From the NCBI GenBank assembly GCA_030248295.1, contig JASANH010001507.1:247380-311379 (forward strand): a stretch of DNA of 64,000 nucleotides, written 5' to 3'. Source of the DNA: Mesodorylaimus sp. YZB2_4. Its lineage: Eukaryota > Nematoda > Enoplea > Dorylaimida > Dorylaimidae. The position numbers and the translations under genes are program-made. Shown in pieces: positions 33,770 through 46,426 of the stretch (position 1 is its first letter; each line of letters starts with the position of its first letter). The notes under the pieces were generated by a model. That model saw nothing but the letters and a program-made list of their open reading frames with translations. It had not been told where the DNA came from and made no database searches.

Positions 33770-36372
33770 ATTATTGAGATGAAGTAGACAACGAATTTGT
33801 ATGAAGAATTTCCCTTCAAGTATTTTCTTTCTTATTTGTGTTTCTTATCGGGTAATATGCACTATTTGGCCTTCTTCGAGACACGCATTTATTAGTGTGT
33901 AGTTTGTGTGGGAAGAGTACCTAGTCGTGTTTATTGGGATAGTGTCTGGCATAAATGCTTTTTTGCGCAGTGGGTATAATAGAGCTGGTCGCCGGGCGTC
34001 GGCTCTAATGCTTTTGGCACAGATGCTGATGATGTTTATTGCGGCTTTTTTCTGTTGACGTGTAGGCTTAGCGTACGGCCGGTGCAACGATCGATGAGCG
34101 GGAGGGCGAAAAGTAAGAAAACGTTCTTTTTTCGTTGCCTGGGCGCAGAGTAGCAAAGTGATGGGGGCTGTGATGGATGGAGTCTGGGTGTGATGGAATT
34201 TTGTAGTTGGTTCGATTGATAAGCGCGAGGCGGCCGGGTGCTACATTGACTACTGTGCGCTGTGCCACGAGACCGGGTCGGGGTGATTGATAACGATGGC
34301 CAGCGTTGGTGCACGTGACGCGCATGTGCGGCGAGGGCGGTGATTGGCTGAGAGCGCTGATGGCGTGCAGAACGAGGGGGGATGTGTACTGCTGCAGGTT
34401 GGTGGTGGGTGTTCACGATGTGCTTGTTCGATTATTGGCTGGTTTTGTGTACGGAATAGAACAGGAAAGAAAAGAGAGATTAGGAATTTTGATGGCGATG
34501 GCACATGGCGCCGTCGTGTCGGATCGACCTGTGTCGCCATTTGCAGCCGTCCCTAAGAGATAGGAGCAGTTGGTCGAGACAACACTCGTCTTATTTTTGT
34601 CTATCCTAGGTCGGTTTGCTTTGTCAGCGAACTGGCTCTGGCTCGGTCGGTCGGTCGGCGGGGATAGTTGGCAGTGAGGAGGGTGGGCTTTGATGGAGAC
34701 CGCCTCGAAGTGATGACCCACTGTTTGGAGCCAGGCGGGCAAGTGGCCACTCATACCAGCGTCTACGCTGTGTGCTGGCCTCGATGCACGTGCAGGGGCC
34801 AGAACTGGTCCCAATATGATGGATGTATACTAAACGAGTTGGGAGGACTTGTCTCGGCCAGTAAATGTAATGTGCCTTTTTATATTTGGAAGGAGAACGT
34901 GAGAAAAGTTGTTGCACATTTGTTTTATTCATCTTTTCTCTATTTTCGTCTTGGGTGGTATTTGGCATTTATGGCTTGCCATCAAAAAGCGCCAGAGGGG
35001 ACTCTCAGGTGCGATGGTCTTTATGGTTTGGGAGTAGGCATTGTTGGGATAGGCATGGGCCATAAACCTAGTTTAGGTTGCGTGTTGGTTTTTTGATGGG
35101 CAATAATCGTTAGAGGCTGGTTTTCTGCTTACGTCAGGCTGGTTGGGAGCAGCGGTTGCAAAAGTCAATATTTGGGGGAATTGGTTGGAAAAAGTGCAAT
35201 AATAGGCCTTACTGATTGGCTGACGAGATGATATCCGGAAGTGGCCAAAGTATCGATTTTATGACAGCTGAGGGAGTCGGAGGATGTTGCAAGGCTTAGC
35301 CTATTTTGTAGCTATTCGTTAGGCGTGGTATTCTCGCGAGGAAAAGGAGTGAAGCTAGTTCCTTGAGTCGGTGAAAGAGCGTGTTATGTGCAAAGATGTG
35401 GAGAAAGAGGCAGTTTTTCACGTGAACGGACCGTGTGTGGGTGACGAAACGAACAAAAGGTGGTTCGTTTTCTCGTGTTCTCGGTTGGAGATTGTGGAAG
35501 AATTGATTTTTTATCGTCACGAACAGTCGGCTAGTTGTTTGATGAACGAGAAGTGTATGGCCTCGACGAGGCTGGTCGGTGTATAAGCCGAGCGGGTTTT
35601 GGACAATTTCGAAGCAGTCGGTCGGGTCGGGCAGCTGTCCCGGGATTCAGTCTACTGACGTCGAGTCTGCCAGCTTGTTTCTTCGTTCAGCTTTGCTAAG
35701 CGTGTTCATCTGCTCGGAGGGGAAGTGGCCTTTGGAATGGGAGGCGGGTACAAGGCTAAAAAAGATTAGATTTAGAGAGGCGCCTGCAGAAAGTAACTGC
35801 CAGTGAGCAAGGCTTATTCTATTGCAGTGTTTGAAGACTGCGAGTCTTCTTGGTGGGGGATTGGCTAATGCACGTTTGCTATGCTCGGCCGGGCACTGTA
35901 CGGGTGTATTGCCTACACAGGGGCACAATTATTGCATGACGTAGTTTGCAAGAGCGATGGAAGCTGGCTTGTTGTTTGTGTATGCGAGTCGTTGCCGTGG
36001 GCGTCGTAGGTGCGATGGAGAACTGGTACGCAGATAGGGAGGGGATGAATAACTAAAATGGCCAGAGTTGTTCGTTCGATGTTTGTTTTTCAAATTGGAA
36101 GCTCGATAAACGGTTGTCCCCTACAACCGGTGGCCTCTTTGGTGGGGCTCGATAGAAATTCAGAGATTAGGAAATTTCTATGATGCCAGAACGACAACGT
36201 TTCCTTATTGGGTATTGCGGCAATGACGAATTTGTGGATGGGTGGGTTTAGTTAGGCTTAGAGGGACATTTGGAGGAAGCATTTCGTGTTATAGCGGAGA
36301 TATTTTTGAAATTTTTATGAAAAATGAATAAGAATGAGTGGTTTGTTTTTAGGAAACTAGTGAAAAGGGGCG
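33770..36372. other. 2.6 kb without a recognised gene
   Basis: Reading frames of up to 142 codons exist on both strands, but none shows a known domain, and they overlap each other in conflicting frames. No rRNA or tRNA signal was seen. It may contain UTRs of the flanking genes. Confidence 0.45.
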
Positions 36373-37587
36373 ATGCCGTTGGATTTCACCATGTTGTTGG
36401 GTGCTAGCCCACCGGCGGCCACGTTCGTACCCTTCGAAGTTGTGCCTTCGCCGTTCGACGATTCGGGTGGCATACTGGCGGATTCGGAACCGCCGTACGC
36501 GTGTCGTCGTGTGGCCACGTTTCCAATGGTCAATCGACACGTACCTAAACCATCGAATTTGAAATATCGATCTTTATCAGAATCGACGGATTTGCATAAA
36601 CTCAAATCGGGCCTCAGTTCGGACTTGTATTCGCTGGCCGATTTTAAGCGCGAGTTGCACATGTTATTAGAAGAGGATCAGCAGCACGGGCAACAGAAAG
36701 AGTACGAAAATGGGGGCGCTGGACCGTCGTCGCCCATTTCGATCAACGAAGAATCAACGAAAAATAATTTTGAGCATAGAGAAAAAAAGAAATCGAGGAA
36801 AAAAGTGGCCTTCGCCGATGACCGGGGATTGCAATTGACTAGTGTACGTATTATGACCGAACCGTCCGATGTGCCGCCCAAGATCAGCCCGTCTGTCATA
36901 CGAGCTCTGTTGGGCGATGAGTGGACGGAGGAGGAAGTCAAGCCGAGTGCCACGTGGACGATCAACTTCAAGCAGCCGGCCAGTGAATATATTGGTAAGT
37001 GGAATTGGGGGCCCATGTTTGAGTCAGGAATTAGGTTTTCGGTTTTCTTTACAGCATTTCGACAGAAATTGGACACAGGTTTCGTATCGGTTGAAAATGT
37101 GTTAATTAAAAAAGACCAGTGCCGATTGGTTGGCACGGTGAAAGTGAAGAATTTGGCGTTTGAGAAAGAAGTATTTATTCGCTTAACGGAGAATGAATGG
37201 AAATCGTATTTTGATCGATCGTGCAAATATTTGGCGAATCGATGCGGTGACGCGTACGATACGTTTCAATTCGATTTTGAAATCCCGCAAGATGATTCGG
37301 GCCATCAGAGGATAGAATTTTGCGTGTGCTTCAAGACGAATAATTCGCAAGAATATTGGGACAATAATGATGGAAAGAATTACGAGATAATCAGCGAGGA
37401 GTTACGTCTACAACGTTCACAGAGTCAAGCATCGTCGCCGACGAATGGTGTCAAGGATGAGGAGCAGGAGCATGGGCGTAATCGATATTATGGCAAGCCA
37501 GTGGTCGACGCGTTGGCTTTGAATTGCAGCAATTGGACCGAATTCGCCAGCTGGAGTGATTTGTCCACGCAAGGACCTTATTGGTAA
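36373..37587 (+). CDS. Protein phosphatase 1 regulatory subunit 3-like (glycogen-targeting, CBM21)
   Basis: Two exons (36373-36994, 37055-37587) join to 384 residues. An RVxF PP1-docking motif KKVAFADD sits at about residue 145, just before the CBM21 glycogen/starch-binding domain (about 210-320), marked by KLDTGFVSVENV, GTVKVKNLAFEKEVFIRLT, DTFQFDFEIP and IEFCVCF with NSQEYWDNNDGKNY. This is the PPP1R3 layout: it recruits PP1 catalytic subunit to glycogen, favouring glycogen synthase activation. The N-terminal 130 residues are variable. The intron 36995-37054 is 60 nt, in frame and stop-free. If left unspliced it would insert 20 residues (starting GKWNWG) into the CBM21 region, so I treat it as an intron because the family alignment continues across it. 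Confidence 0.92.
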   Translation: MPLDFTMLLGASPPAATFVPFEVVPSPFDDSGGILADSEPPYACRRVATFPMVNRHVPKPSNLKYRSLSESTDLHKLKSGLSSDLYSLADFKRELHMLLEEDQQHGQQKEYENGGAGPSSPISINEESTKNNFEHREKKKSRKKVAFADDRGLQLTSVRIMTEPSDVPPKISPSVIRALLGDEWTEEEVKPSATWTINFKQPASEYIGKWNWGPMFESGIRFSVFFTAFRQKLDTGFVSVENVLIKKDQCRLVGTVKVKNLAFEKEVFIRLTENEWKSYFDRSCKYLANRCGDAYDTFQFDFEIPQDDSGHQRIEFCVCFKTNNSQEYWDNNDGKNYEIISEELRLQRSQSQASSPTNGVKDEEQEHGRNRYYGKPVVDALALNCSNWTEFASWSDLSTQGPYW

Positions 37588-38273
37588 TTACGGGCCTGAT
37601 GCGATTGGAATTGTGTTGGCTGAGGTAAGCGAGGAGGTAGTGATTTGTTGGTGAGCTAATCGATAATTGCCTTTTAGGCTAGTATGAACGCTGATGCGCG
37701 CAGCGAATGACGGATGTGTGTGAATTGCACAAATATTCTATAGTTTTATGTTACGGATCAAGGTATATTAGTGTACGAGGCCTTCATAGTCTAGGCAGCC
37801 CAGTGTCATTTGTAAAATAAGCAAGCTATTTATCTGCCCTTACTCAAATATGTTTTTCTGATTTGCTCATTCGGACTTTGACTACGTGTTCCTGGATCGA
37901 AAATGGGTTGTTTGCATTGTTTGTAATTAGTTCGTGCTCGTCTCGTCTCCTTTTTTGTGTGACTGGTGAGAAGTAGCGGGCGATCCCGTCTAACCAAAAG
38001 GGGGTTCATAGTGCTCAATCTGTGAATAGTACTGTCGTCGTCTTTAATGCGTTCTTTCCACGACGTTTTTGAATTATGACAGTCAAAGTACGTGTCTTTT
38101 TAAAAAATTAATATTTTGTACTATTTAGATGTTTATGTGAGTAACCGTGTTTGGTGCTGAGGTTGATACGTGGCGCGCGAAAAGAATATTTGTATTTTGA
38201 ATGGTTCCGCTTTTATTTTTTCATTACTGTATGTTCAAAAAAAAAACGATTTTTCTTGGCTGACAGTACGAAT
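37588..38273. other. Convergent intergenic region
   Basis: 686 bp lie between the ends of the PPP1R3-like gene (plus) and GINS4 (minus). It is AT-rich, with an A-run at 38239-38248. No gene was recognised. Confidence 0.4.
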
Positions 38274-41200
38274 TTATAATAAATAGGCGGAACCGGATTG
38301 AATTAGTGGATAAGCGATTTTATAAGGCATAATATGTTGGCTATTGATGTCCAAGTCGACTTGGATTTCGCGCGATTCGTCAGCCGTGTTTGGAATTGTC
38401 ACATCGGGTACTTTCTCTTGCATTCGAACAAGAACAAAGTGATCCAAATTTGGTCTAGAAGCTAAAAAAGATGGGTAAGATAAATGTTCATTTAAAAAAG
38501 TTCTCAACTCGACCAGGAAAAGGAACACAGCGCTGTTGTTTATGAAATTTCGCTTAGACTAAGATAAGTGTAGTCCTATTGACGCCATTTGTTGTCGGCG
38601 TGAGCTATGATTGGGTAGGTGCGATCAGAAAAAAACAGGGGCAGCTCGAGAACGAAGTCAACAAGCAGTTCTTTTGGTTGAAACGATGAAAAGCAAAGCC
38701 AGCTGCCACTGAACAAGCTCGATCGCCCTCTTGCTGCTTCAGCTTATGACGCAAAGCTAGGTTGGACTTTGGAATTGTAAAAACAGAAATTCTCTTTCTC
38801 ACGCGCATTCATAGAAAGTAGAAAATCCAAGAAGATAACTAAACGAGAACAAATGCTTACCAATCTTTTCTCTGTCCAGTTTTTGTGCATTGACAGGCAT
38901 TTTCTGAAGAGCGATGGCTTGAATATATTCTTCCAAGTGCGTTCGGTATCTGAAATATGAACATTGACTAGTTCCCTCAAAACAACGTGGCCATGGAAAA
39001 CATGACTGCTATGCTTACTCAATGGCGAATCGGATTTCACCCGAGCACATTTTCACTTCGAATCCATCACGTTTTCGTTTTTCATCCTCCGAAACAACGT
39101 GAAATACGTATTTTTCTATCTAAAAAAGCAAAAAACTTGACTCGAACTTTACTGTATGCAAATACTGCAAAGTAGTTCATGAATGCGTGCTTATACTGTA
39201 GATTTTCAGCTCAATGATAAGACGGGGGTCTTATCTAAATGCGGTCTACGGTACGGTAGAAAATCGTAAACAAGCTCTTTCTCACGTGAATTTATCTTAT
39301 CTTTGAGAAACGAGAGCAAAGTACAATTTTCGCGCACTACTTTTTGCCCACTAATACTCGCCTCTGTTGATTGACGATGGTTCGAAAATGCGATAGCGAG
39401 ACCTGGTTTGTATGCGCAAGCGGAATAGGATTTCACGTGCTTGGCACGAGTATGAAAACAGGAGAGAGATTTTAAATTTAACCTTATTCTGGTGTCGCAA
39501 AATGATTAAAAGCTGTTTTCGTTTCAGGTGCAATTCCCGGGGTGACAGTCCTTTCCATGCGTACAGAGATGATGAAAACTGATTGCCGCTTGGAAGTTTT
39601 AAAAGATAGAATGCTATCGCAATTTGCAAGTTTGCAAAATGGCAAAAAAACCAAGCGTCGATGGCAATGAGCCAGTTGGCAAATATTTTAAAAATACGAA
39701 GTTTTAAAACTCGTTTAAACAAAGTACTTAGACCTTGGGTTTTGGTGGAAGGGACCCGTTTCCCGTTCAAGAGCCCCAGACAAAAAGTAAAGTCAAGAAA
39801 ACTATCCTACCTTTTGCAGTCGACATCGCAAATAACTCGTGACAACAAAACGGATCCTGTCCGCCTAAAAAAATTGTATATGTATTGACATTTCATGAAA
39901 TATAAGATGAGATGTTTTGTCAAGATAACTCGTCGGACTGGCGTCTTTTCGAGCACTTATCGAAACGTACAAAAAGGGGACGCCCAAGTGCACTGTTGGA
40001 AAAAACAGATCGTATCAAATTCGTCTGTGCCAAGTCACTAAGGCTAAGTTCGCAAATTGAGAAAACCGTGTCCGAGCAAAGGTCACCAAGCTCTTGCATT
40101 ACATGAAACTCAACTCAACTCAAGAGTCCCCTGGAGGTGTCCCGGGTTATTAAGATTGAAATCAGCTGGCTAAAACCGTGCTTGTTTGACTGGTCATAGG
40201 TCTATCCCAACTTCATCAGTCTGCAAAATATCGATTATCGATTAGCAGTATCGGAATCAAGGCAACACACAAACCTGATCAGACAGGATATGATCAGATC
40301 AGAAACCTGATACATGATCCGAATTTAGCACGGACCATGAGTGAAAGTAGATCGTTTACATAAGCCCATTAAAAACTGACCATCAAAGCTGCTTGAAAAT
40401 ATTTGATAGCAGTCAAATACCGGACGGTATTTTCTAAGCGACCGAACGATATATCGATCCTGGTTACGGGGTGTTTTAGGATAATCATCTTGTAACCAAG
40501 CCGGGAAGGAGCAGGAGAGAGCGGCCGATCAAAGTAAAACCTCCGACTGGAGCAAGAAAAGTCTTGCGACTATACCTGAGCCTGAAACAACAACCTGAGG
40601 GGTTGATGAGTCCCAACCAGGGGACATCAATGGTTCTCTTCCACTCGCCAGGGTCACACATTCAAGTCTTACCTCCATTTTCCTCAAAGTGACATCGATC
40701 GTGCCTTTTTCAGCTTTCTTCGTATTTTCGTCAACCTCTCGAATCTGGTCCAATACACTTTCGACCAAATCGGAACGATGCGGAAGCAGCTCAGGCGCTA
40801 AAAGTTCATTTCTCCATGTCTGAAATGAAAAAAAAAGTAACTGACCAATAAACTAGGGACTTGATCAGGAATAGCTTCTATACAAAACTGTGGCATTGAC
40901 CATGATTAATGCTGAAACAAAGGAAAGAGATGGCAAAACACAATGTTTGGCACCAAGATAGCATAAATTCACGTAAATAATCTCTTGAATCAAGCTCTTA
41001 AATCACGGTAAAATAGCAATACTTCATATCAGTCTGCCGGCCTTATTCGGAAACCAGTCACTGCGGAAAACTAAAGTCATTTCGAAACGCAACATTAAAC
41101 CTTTTTGTGTTTCGAGGTTAAGGAGTCTCGGCATCAAGCAACATCTTGGTCCATACGGCTTTCCAAAGAGACCAACCCCATCACTTTTATTTTTTTTTAA

Positions 41201-41626
41201 TTTTAGGCTCAGTGATCTTTGCTTTCAGCAGGGCAAGACTAAAAATTTAAATTTGCGCCAAAAATTAGAAATCAAAAAAGGTAGAGAAAAACCGACGGTG
41301 AGCGGAGAATGCAAGGTATTCATCTTGTAGGCATGTAGGCCTTTGTATTGCACTGCAAGCCATCCTTATCAAAAATTCGAATTCTTACTGCCAAGAAACA
41401 GACCAAGAACTTTCATGCGTAACCTTGAGTTCTAATCTCTAATTTTAACAGTCTTCCCAGTCTTACTACGTTTTAGAAACACCTGGATTATAAGCTCCCT
41501 TCCTTAACGAAAACTATAACGTACCACTTCCAATTGTTCCAAAGCTTCCGCCGGGGTCAACTCGATTTCTTCATTCTCTTCACCCAAAAAAGATTCATCC
41601 TTTTGCATAAATGAATCCGAACTCAT
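38274..41626 (-). CDS. GINS4: GINS complex subunit 4 (SLD5)
   Basis: The best model has six minus-strand exons and 232 residues (human 223): 41626-41525, 40819-40673, 39361-39286, 39115-39019, 38949-38861, 38461-38274. Sld5 marks are ELTPAEALEQLE, ELLAPELLPHRSDLVESVL, LLSFLKDK, HLEEYIQAIALQKMP, RPNLDHFVLVRMQE and QHIMPYKIAYPLIQSGSAYLL at the C-terminus (B domain). GINS activates the CMG replicative helicase with MCM2-7 and CDC45. Exon 39361-39286 is the uncertain one: its 3' border and frame fit, but its 5' acceptor is weak. The large second intron contains repeat family A and nothing else recognised. Confidence 0.85.
40525..40655 (+). repeat. Dispersed repeat family A, copy 3
   Basis: Blocks CTCCGACTGGAGCA, GTCTTGCGACTATACCTGA, AACAACCTGAGGGGTTGATG, CCCAACCAGGGGA and CGCCAGGGTC follow the order seen at 18.1 kb. 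It lies just downstream of an exon of GINS4, in the opposite orientation to that gene. Confidence 0.65.
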
Positions 41627-42023
41627 CTTTTTTAGCCAATTCTTTCCGTTTCCGAAACTTTTCCTCAAAAATCGGTGCTCATCGTCAGTAAATTTTCCTA
41701 CCTGGCTCATTTGCATTTCCACTTTTCACCCGATTGCCGCCCATTTGATATAAGCAGCAGCAAGAGCGCGAAATTCGAATTTCCATTACTCTGGGATAAC
41801 TTAAAAATAGTGGGTTTGAATGTTATTGGGGGTCTAATCTTGAGAATGGTTCCTTCAAGAAACACACCAAAACCTCAAAAATATATACGATACAAAATTT
41901 CACGACTGATTATTACATTCTACACTATCGATCATAGCAAGCAAACATGTTCCATCACTTTTTCCAACACTACATAAAAGGCTAATCCAAGCGTCGACTC
42001 GCTTGCCGATTTCGATTCGATTT
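41627..42023. other. Intergenic between GINS4 and SDHC
   Basis: 397 bp between the GINS4 start and the SDHC stop on the same strand. It presumably holds the GINS4 promoter and the SDHC 3' UTR. No ORF or RNA was recognised. Confidence 0.35.
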
Positions 42024-43527
42024 TCATTTTGAACCAACTGCTTTCACTTCATTCTTATCGCTTTTTCGCCAAAATGTGAACAGGAGACTCAACGCGATCG
42101 AAGCACCCAGCACGAACCAACCAGTCTTGTACACCGATGGCAGGTCGATTCCCATAGCCATGTCGAACCCCTGAAAGTCATAACTATGGTTGCAAGGTTT
42201 CGATGATATACCGAATATCAATCACATCCAGGACTGCATTGATGGTATCGAGTCTTATTCTTAGACCCAAGCTAACATTCAGCTTCTGGCCTTTAATGTT
42301 AAGGTGCAACACGTTCCCATCACCTTCCGTCCAGTCCAGCTGGGTTATCGACCTCCGACTCTAGGCGCCCGACACACGCAAGACAAATCACAACGAAGTG
42401 TGACATAGGAAATGCCACAGAAAGCTTACGCACTCCGCACCAGACACACTTCAAATTGTCAAAGACCGGTGAAACATCAGCCAAGCTGGCTGAATCCCAC
42501 TTCTGCTTATCAGTGGGGCACACACGGGTGAGTTACAACATGAACAGGCCCTTGACCAATGTTGAACCCAGCATCTCTGATAGCTTGGATCTAACGACAA
42601 GACTCGACACCATCAGCACAGGCCGAGATGTGATCGGGGATACCCAAACCTGGGAGGAAGGGGATGGCCATACGTAACGAATCACTGAACGACGCTCCCA
42701 GTAATACATGGATATTGACCCCGTCTGAGGTGCAAGCAAACAGAAGTGGACAAATTTCCCCAATGAGCCATTCCCCTCGCCAAGGCCCACACACGACTTT
42801 GCTGCGCCGGATAAAGCGACTATTAGTCACAATCGAAGCCTCTACAATACAGTTCCCAGAACACGCCTACCATAAATCGGATGCCGTTCAAAGAATGATA
42901 GGTTATCGGCCAGGCGATGCAGAATTTGACAAAGTAGACGATGGCTGTGGGCAAGCCTGCCAAGCGGATGTATTCAATCAATTGCGTGAAATCGAACGGA
43001 GCGAACATCAAACCGGCAGCAAATAAACCAGCAGCTGAAAGAGAATGAAAGATACTGTGCTATCTTGGGTGGGTGTCCACCACTCATTCAGCGTTGGGAA
43101 GAGTTCAAGTCCCAAGTGGGTGACTGATACTGCTTTGACGCCCCGATGACCATATTTGGACTGAGCACGAGGGTACTGGATTAATAGCAAAAGCTTACTT
43201 GCTCCCATGACTACGCCGGTGATACGATGCAAACCCGACAAATACCAAGTCAATTGAGCTCTGCAAAGTAAAATCAAACATCGAGTCAGGTTATGCTTCG
43301 AAATACCTGAAAATTCTGGCCACTTTACGCACTCTCATCGTACATGCCAACCAATTTTCGCAGTAGGCACAGGGAATAGTGGCAACTGGTCAGCCGATAA
43401 GATTTTCCTGACTTACTGATAAATTTGCAAATGCGGGGCAATCGGACGATGCAATGATTTTTGACGGTTCAAATATTCGTATCCCCATGCTTGAATTGGA
43501 GTCTTCACCGCGGATGACAAAGGAGCG
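42024..43527 (-). CDS. SDHC: Succinate dehydrogenase cytochrome b560 subunit, N-terminus unresolved
   Basis: Four minus-strand exons were identified: 43527-43417, 43260-43199, 43034-42871, 42170-42024. SDHC is the large membrane anchor of complex II, binding heme b and ubiquinone in the inner mitochondrial membrane. Marks are LHRPIAPHLQIY, the SGLHRITG quinone-site Ser/Arg segment of TM1, a second hydrophobic segment, ITYHSLNGIR with the heme-ligand His, and a third TM (WFVLGASIALSLLFTF) before a charged tail. The usual RHLxWD after NGIR is replaced by RFMGFD. The mitochondrial presequence is encoded upstream; a candidate starts at the ATG 43994 (MASTKRFRRRLRL), but I cannot link it by clean splice borders. 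Confidence 0.85.
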
Positions 43528-44982
43528 CTATAAAAAGAAATCGGTAATGCTGCAGGTTCTTCGGTTCTTTAGTCCCATGATCCCGATTCCACAACAGCAT
43601 AGCATGACTGCGCCTCCAGTAATCCCATGCTACGCCTAAGCTCAATCCACATACCTAATCCAAGACCTCAAAGTGCGAGATGTTTAACTGTAGAGAGACC
43701 AAACAGGGGTAGCATATCTACCCGATAGAGGTCTGCTAGTGCGGAAGAGCTGGAACCTGATGGTCAAGCAAGAATCGCGAACAGATTTCATGATCTCACC
43801 TCCTGGAAGAATTATGAACAGAGATTTCTGTAAGCCCCTGACCGACGGGAACCTAGCTTGTCAGTCATAACCCTGGTGAAGTGATGCGACACAGATGTCA
43901 TGCCGAAAAGAATGCGAAAAGCCACAGCACACTCTGAAAGTATGATGAACTTACTAAGTCTTAAACGACGTCGGAAACGCTTTGTTGACGCCATTAATTC
44001 CAAAGCGAGTCAAGCAAACGTTTCGTAGAACACTGGAAAACAAAAACGTGAAAACGCACGTAGCCTTTATAGACAAAACGCCGATTTACGTTGCCGCCTA
44101 TTCCACCTCAAAAACAGGCCCTGTGGACCTTGCTTACCTTGACGAAATATGTTTCGATAATGCAAACATTTTTAGGCGTCGATACTCTGATCACGATTTT
44201 TCGCCAGACCCAATCTCATCTCCCCATCCCAGCCCAGTCCAAGGAGTTGGACATATAATAGACGCAGGAGGTGACACGCCTATACTACTTTCACGCCCAC
44301 CGGCCATTTATTTATAGCATCGCACACCTTTTCTCCTTCTAGCATCCACTAGTCGCGCACATATATTATTTTCATAACCATCCTTTATTCTTCTTTTTTT
44401 TTATTTTAGTTTTTTAATACTATATTTTTTATATTTTTTTTTTTTTATTTTTTATATTATTATTTAATATTATATTATTATTTTTTTTATTTTTATAAAA
44501 TATCATACTAATTTATATATAATTTTTATATAATAAATTATATTTTATTATTTACTAACTTAAAATAATACATTAATAACTAACTTTTCACACGAAATCT
44601 TACTGCTATTTTTTGACCAGTCGGCCCTGCCGAAATGCATGTGTCGGAACTTACTTTTACCGCTCAGATTCAGATTCGAGGATAAATAGCGTTCAGACAA
44701 ATAAACAAAACCTACAAAATTTCAATTGTGATGTTTTATATGATGCAGATGAATTTCGGATTAAGGAACTGGCCGAACATTTACTGCTGCCAAATTTAAC
44801 GATGTACAGAATCTCAAATTTACAACTTTAGCACAGCCGGCTGAGGCAATTTAAAAAAGCGCACAATCGAAGTAAGCAGTCATAAACATTTCGCTGTAAT
44901 TTCGATTCTAATCGATCGTGATTTGCTTTACTCTCTGATCAGTCCTTCGCCAGGGCTTCCTTCCTTCAGCACTAAAATTTTG
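43528..44982. other. Gap with SDHC 5' region and AT-rich tract
   Basis: The left part should contain the first SDHC exon(s). At about 44385-44585 there is a 200-bp low-complexity A/T tract with long T-runs. An open frame at 43982-44317 (plus) lacks an ATG and any recognisable domain. Confidence 0.5.
44385..44585. repeat. AT low-complexity tract
   Basis: The sequence consists almost only of A and T, with T-runs up to about 15 and TAATATTATATT-type repeats. Confidence 0.9.
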
Positions 44983-46320
44983 ATGGGTAACAACGCATCT
45001 CAAAATTTCGGCCAGAATGATGTAAGGTCTTTTCATTGATTTTCCTGAAAGTCTAGCTAAAATTCTAAGGAATTTCGAAAAATTTTTGAATCTCAAATCT
45101 GAAATTTCAGGCGGCGGTGGTTGTATATTCAAAAACAACATGTCCTTATTGCGTGAAAGCAAAGAACTTACTGGATAATCAGAAGATCAATTATGTGGCG
45201 CACGAACTGAACAAAATGACCGACGGTGCTCAAATAGCCGCGAGTTTACGAAACCAGACTGGCTTAAATTACGTGCCTCAAATCTTTATCTGTGGCAACC
45301 TTGTCGGAGGTAAGCGTTCAGTTCTATTATCACAGACAGACCTGGTTTGGTCACTGTTATGTATGTGCGGAGGCTTCGTGGGGTGCCCCGGTCACTATAC
45401 TGTATTGCTGGAAGAGGTGGGAAAACTGAAGGGAATGCCTCCTCCTGTATCGAGCCCCCATTCGATTCGAACTGTTCGCCGCAGTGTATAGTGCAAGAAA
45501 GATGGCCAAAACTATGAAGTTTCCATAGACCTAACTGTGAGAGCACAGCCACATAAACAAATTTTTAAATGTTGGAGAGATCAGCGTATTGAAAGCTACG
45601 CGCTCATCCTGTTCTTAGCTTGCAGAAACTCCCTAGTTTTGGCACTATCAGCAGATATGTCGTGCATCCATGATTGTCGTTTGCATTTTGCATTGTGGCT
45701 CATTCATGTGGTAGCGTTCCTTCGGGATCGGTACTTACTCGATTTTTAAAGGGTGCTATTTTCACTTTTGATTCGATGTAGATGACCTGTAACAGACAAC
45801 CGACTCTGAGTAGCCAGCAAATAAAGTGCCAAAACTCTATATTCCCTTGGATAAATTTTAGTATAGTATTAATCGTTGAATAAAAAATCAGGCAAGCAAA
45901 ACAGCTGAGAATTAATAACCAATTAGCAAAGAAATCCCTTTCTTCCTCGTTATCAGCTCAATCATCCCCCAAATTTTCTCCAGCTTTCCCTTCTGAAACA
46001 TTCCGTTCAGTGTCACTCCTTCTCCCACATCATCCAATCCCGACCACTTTTTGTCGGGATCGAGTCGAGATTCCGCAGTGACTTCGTATTCAACACTTTT
46101 CTGCTCTTCTGAACGGCCAACTCAGCCTGGATCCCGCCGTTTTCTGTTATCGCCTGGCATTTGTAGCACCAAGGGTGGACACTGTACAGCGAGCTACAGT
46201 GTCCTTAAGTCTAACAACTTTCTTTTAGGCTTTACCGAATTACAAAAACTTCAAGAGGGCGGAAAGTTGCGTGAAATGGCGGAGAAATGTTCGAAGACTA
46301 ATACTGCTCGTATTCGCTAG
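44983..46320 (+). CDS. Dithiol glutaredoxin with possible N-myristoylation signal
   Basis: Exons 44983-45021, 45111-45309 and 46229-46320 join to 109 residues. The active site CPYC is at residues 24-27 in VVVYSKTTCPYCVKAKNLL. NYVPQIFICGNLVGG (cis-proline and GSH-binding Gly pair) and the C-terminal helix LQEGGKLREMAEKC complete the fold. It reduces glutathione mixed disulfides using GSH. The first exon gives MGNNASQNFGQND; a Gly-2 followed by Ser-6 fits the N-myristoylation rule, and cytosolic GLRX2-type proteins begin similarly (MGN). The first exon is short and chosen for its ATG plus GTAAGG donor; another start is possible. The 919-nt second intron (45310-46228) contains no recognised gene. 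Confidence 0.85.
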
Positions 46321-46426
46321 TCCACGTTTTCTGTAAATTTATTTTTCTTTTCTACACAATGAACGAAGAAGTCTACTTTTAGAAAAGTAAACTAACGTCT
46401 GGCCGAAGAGCATCATCAAATGATTC

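Noticed and set aside
34036..35096. Several overlapping ORFs of 85-142 codons between arginine kinase and the PP1 subunit
   Set aside because: They conflict in frame and strand, have low-complexity or repeat-like composition and no domain hits that I can recognise.
43982..44317. 111-codon plus-strand ORF next to the AT tract
   Set aside because: There is no ATG, no recognised domain, and it overlaps the likely SDHC 5' region on the other strand.
44385..44585. AT-rich tract as a replication origin or matrix attachment site
   Set aside because: Composition alone is not evidence; no defined consensus was seen.
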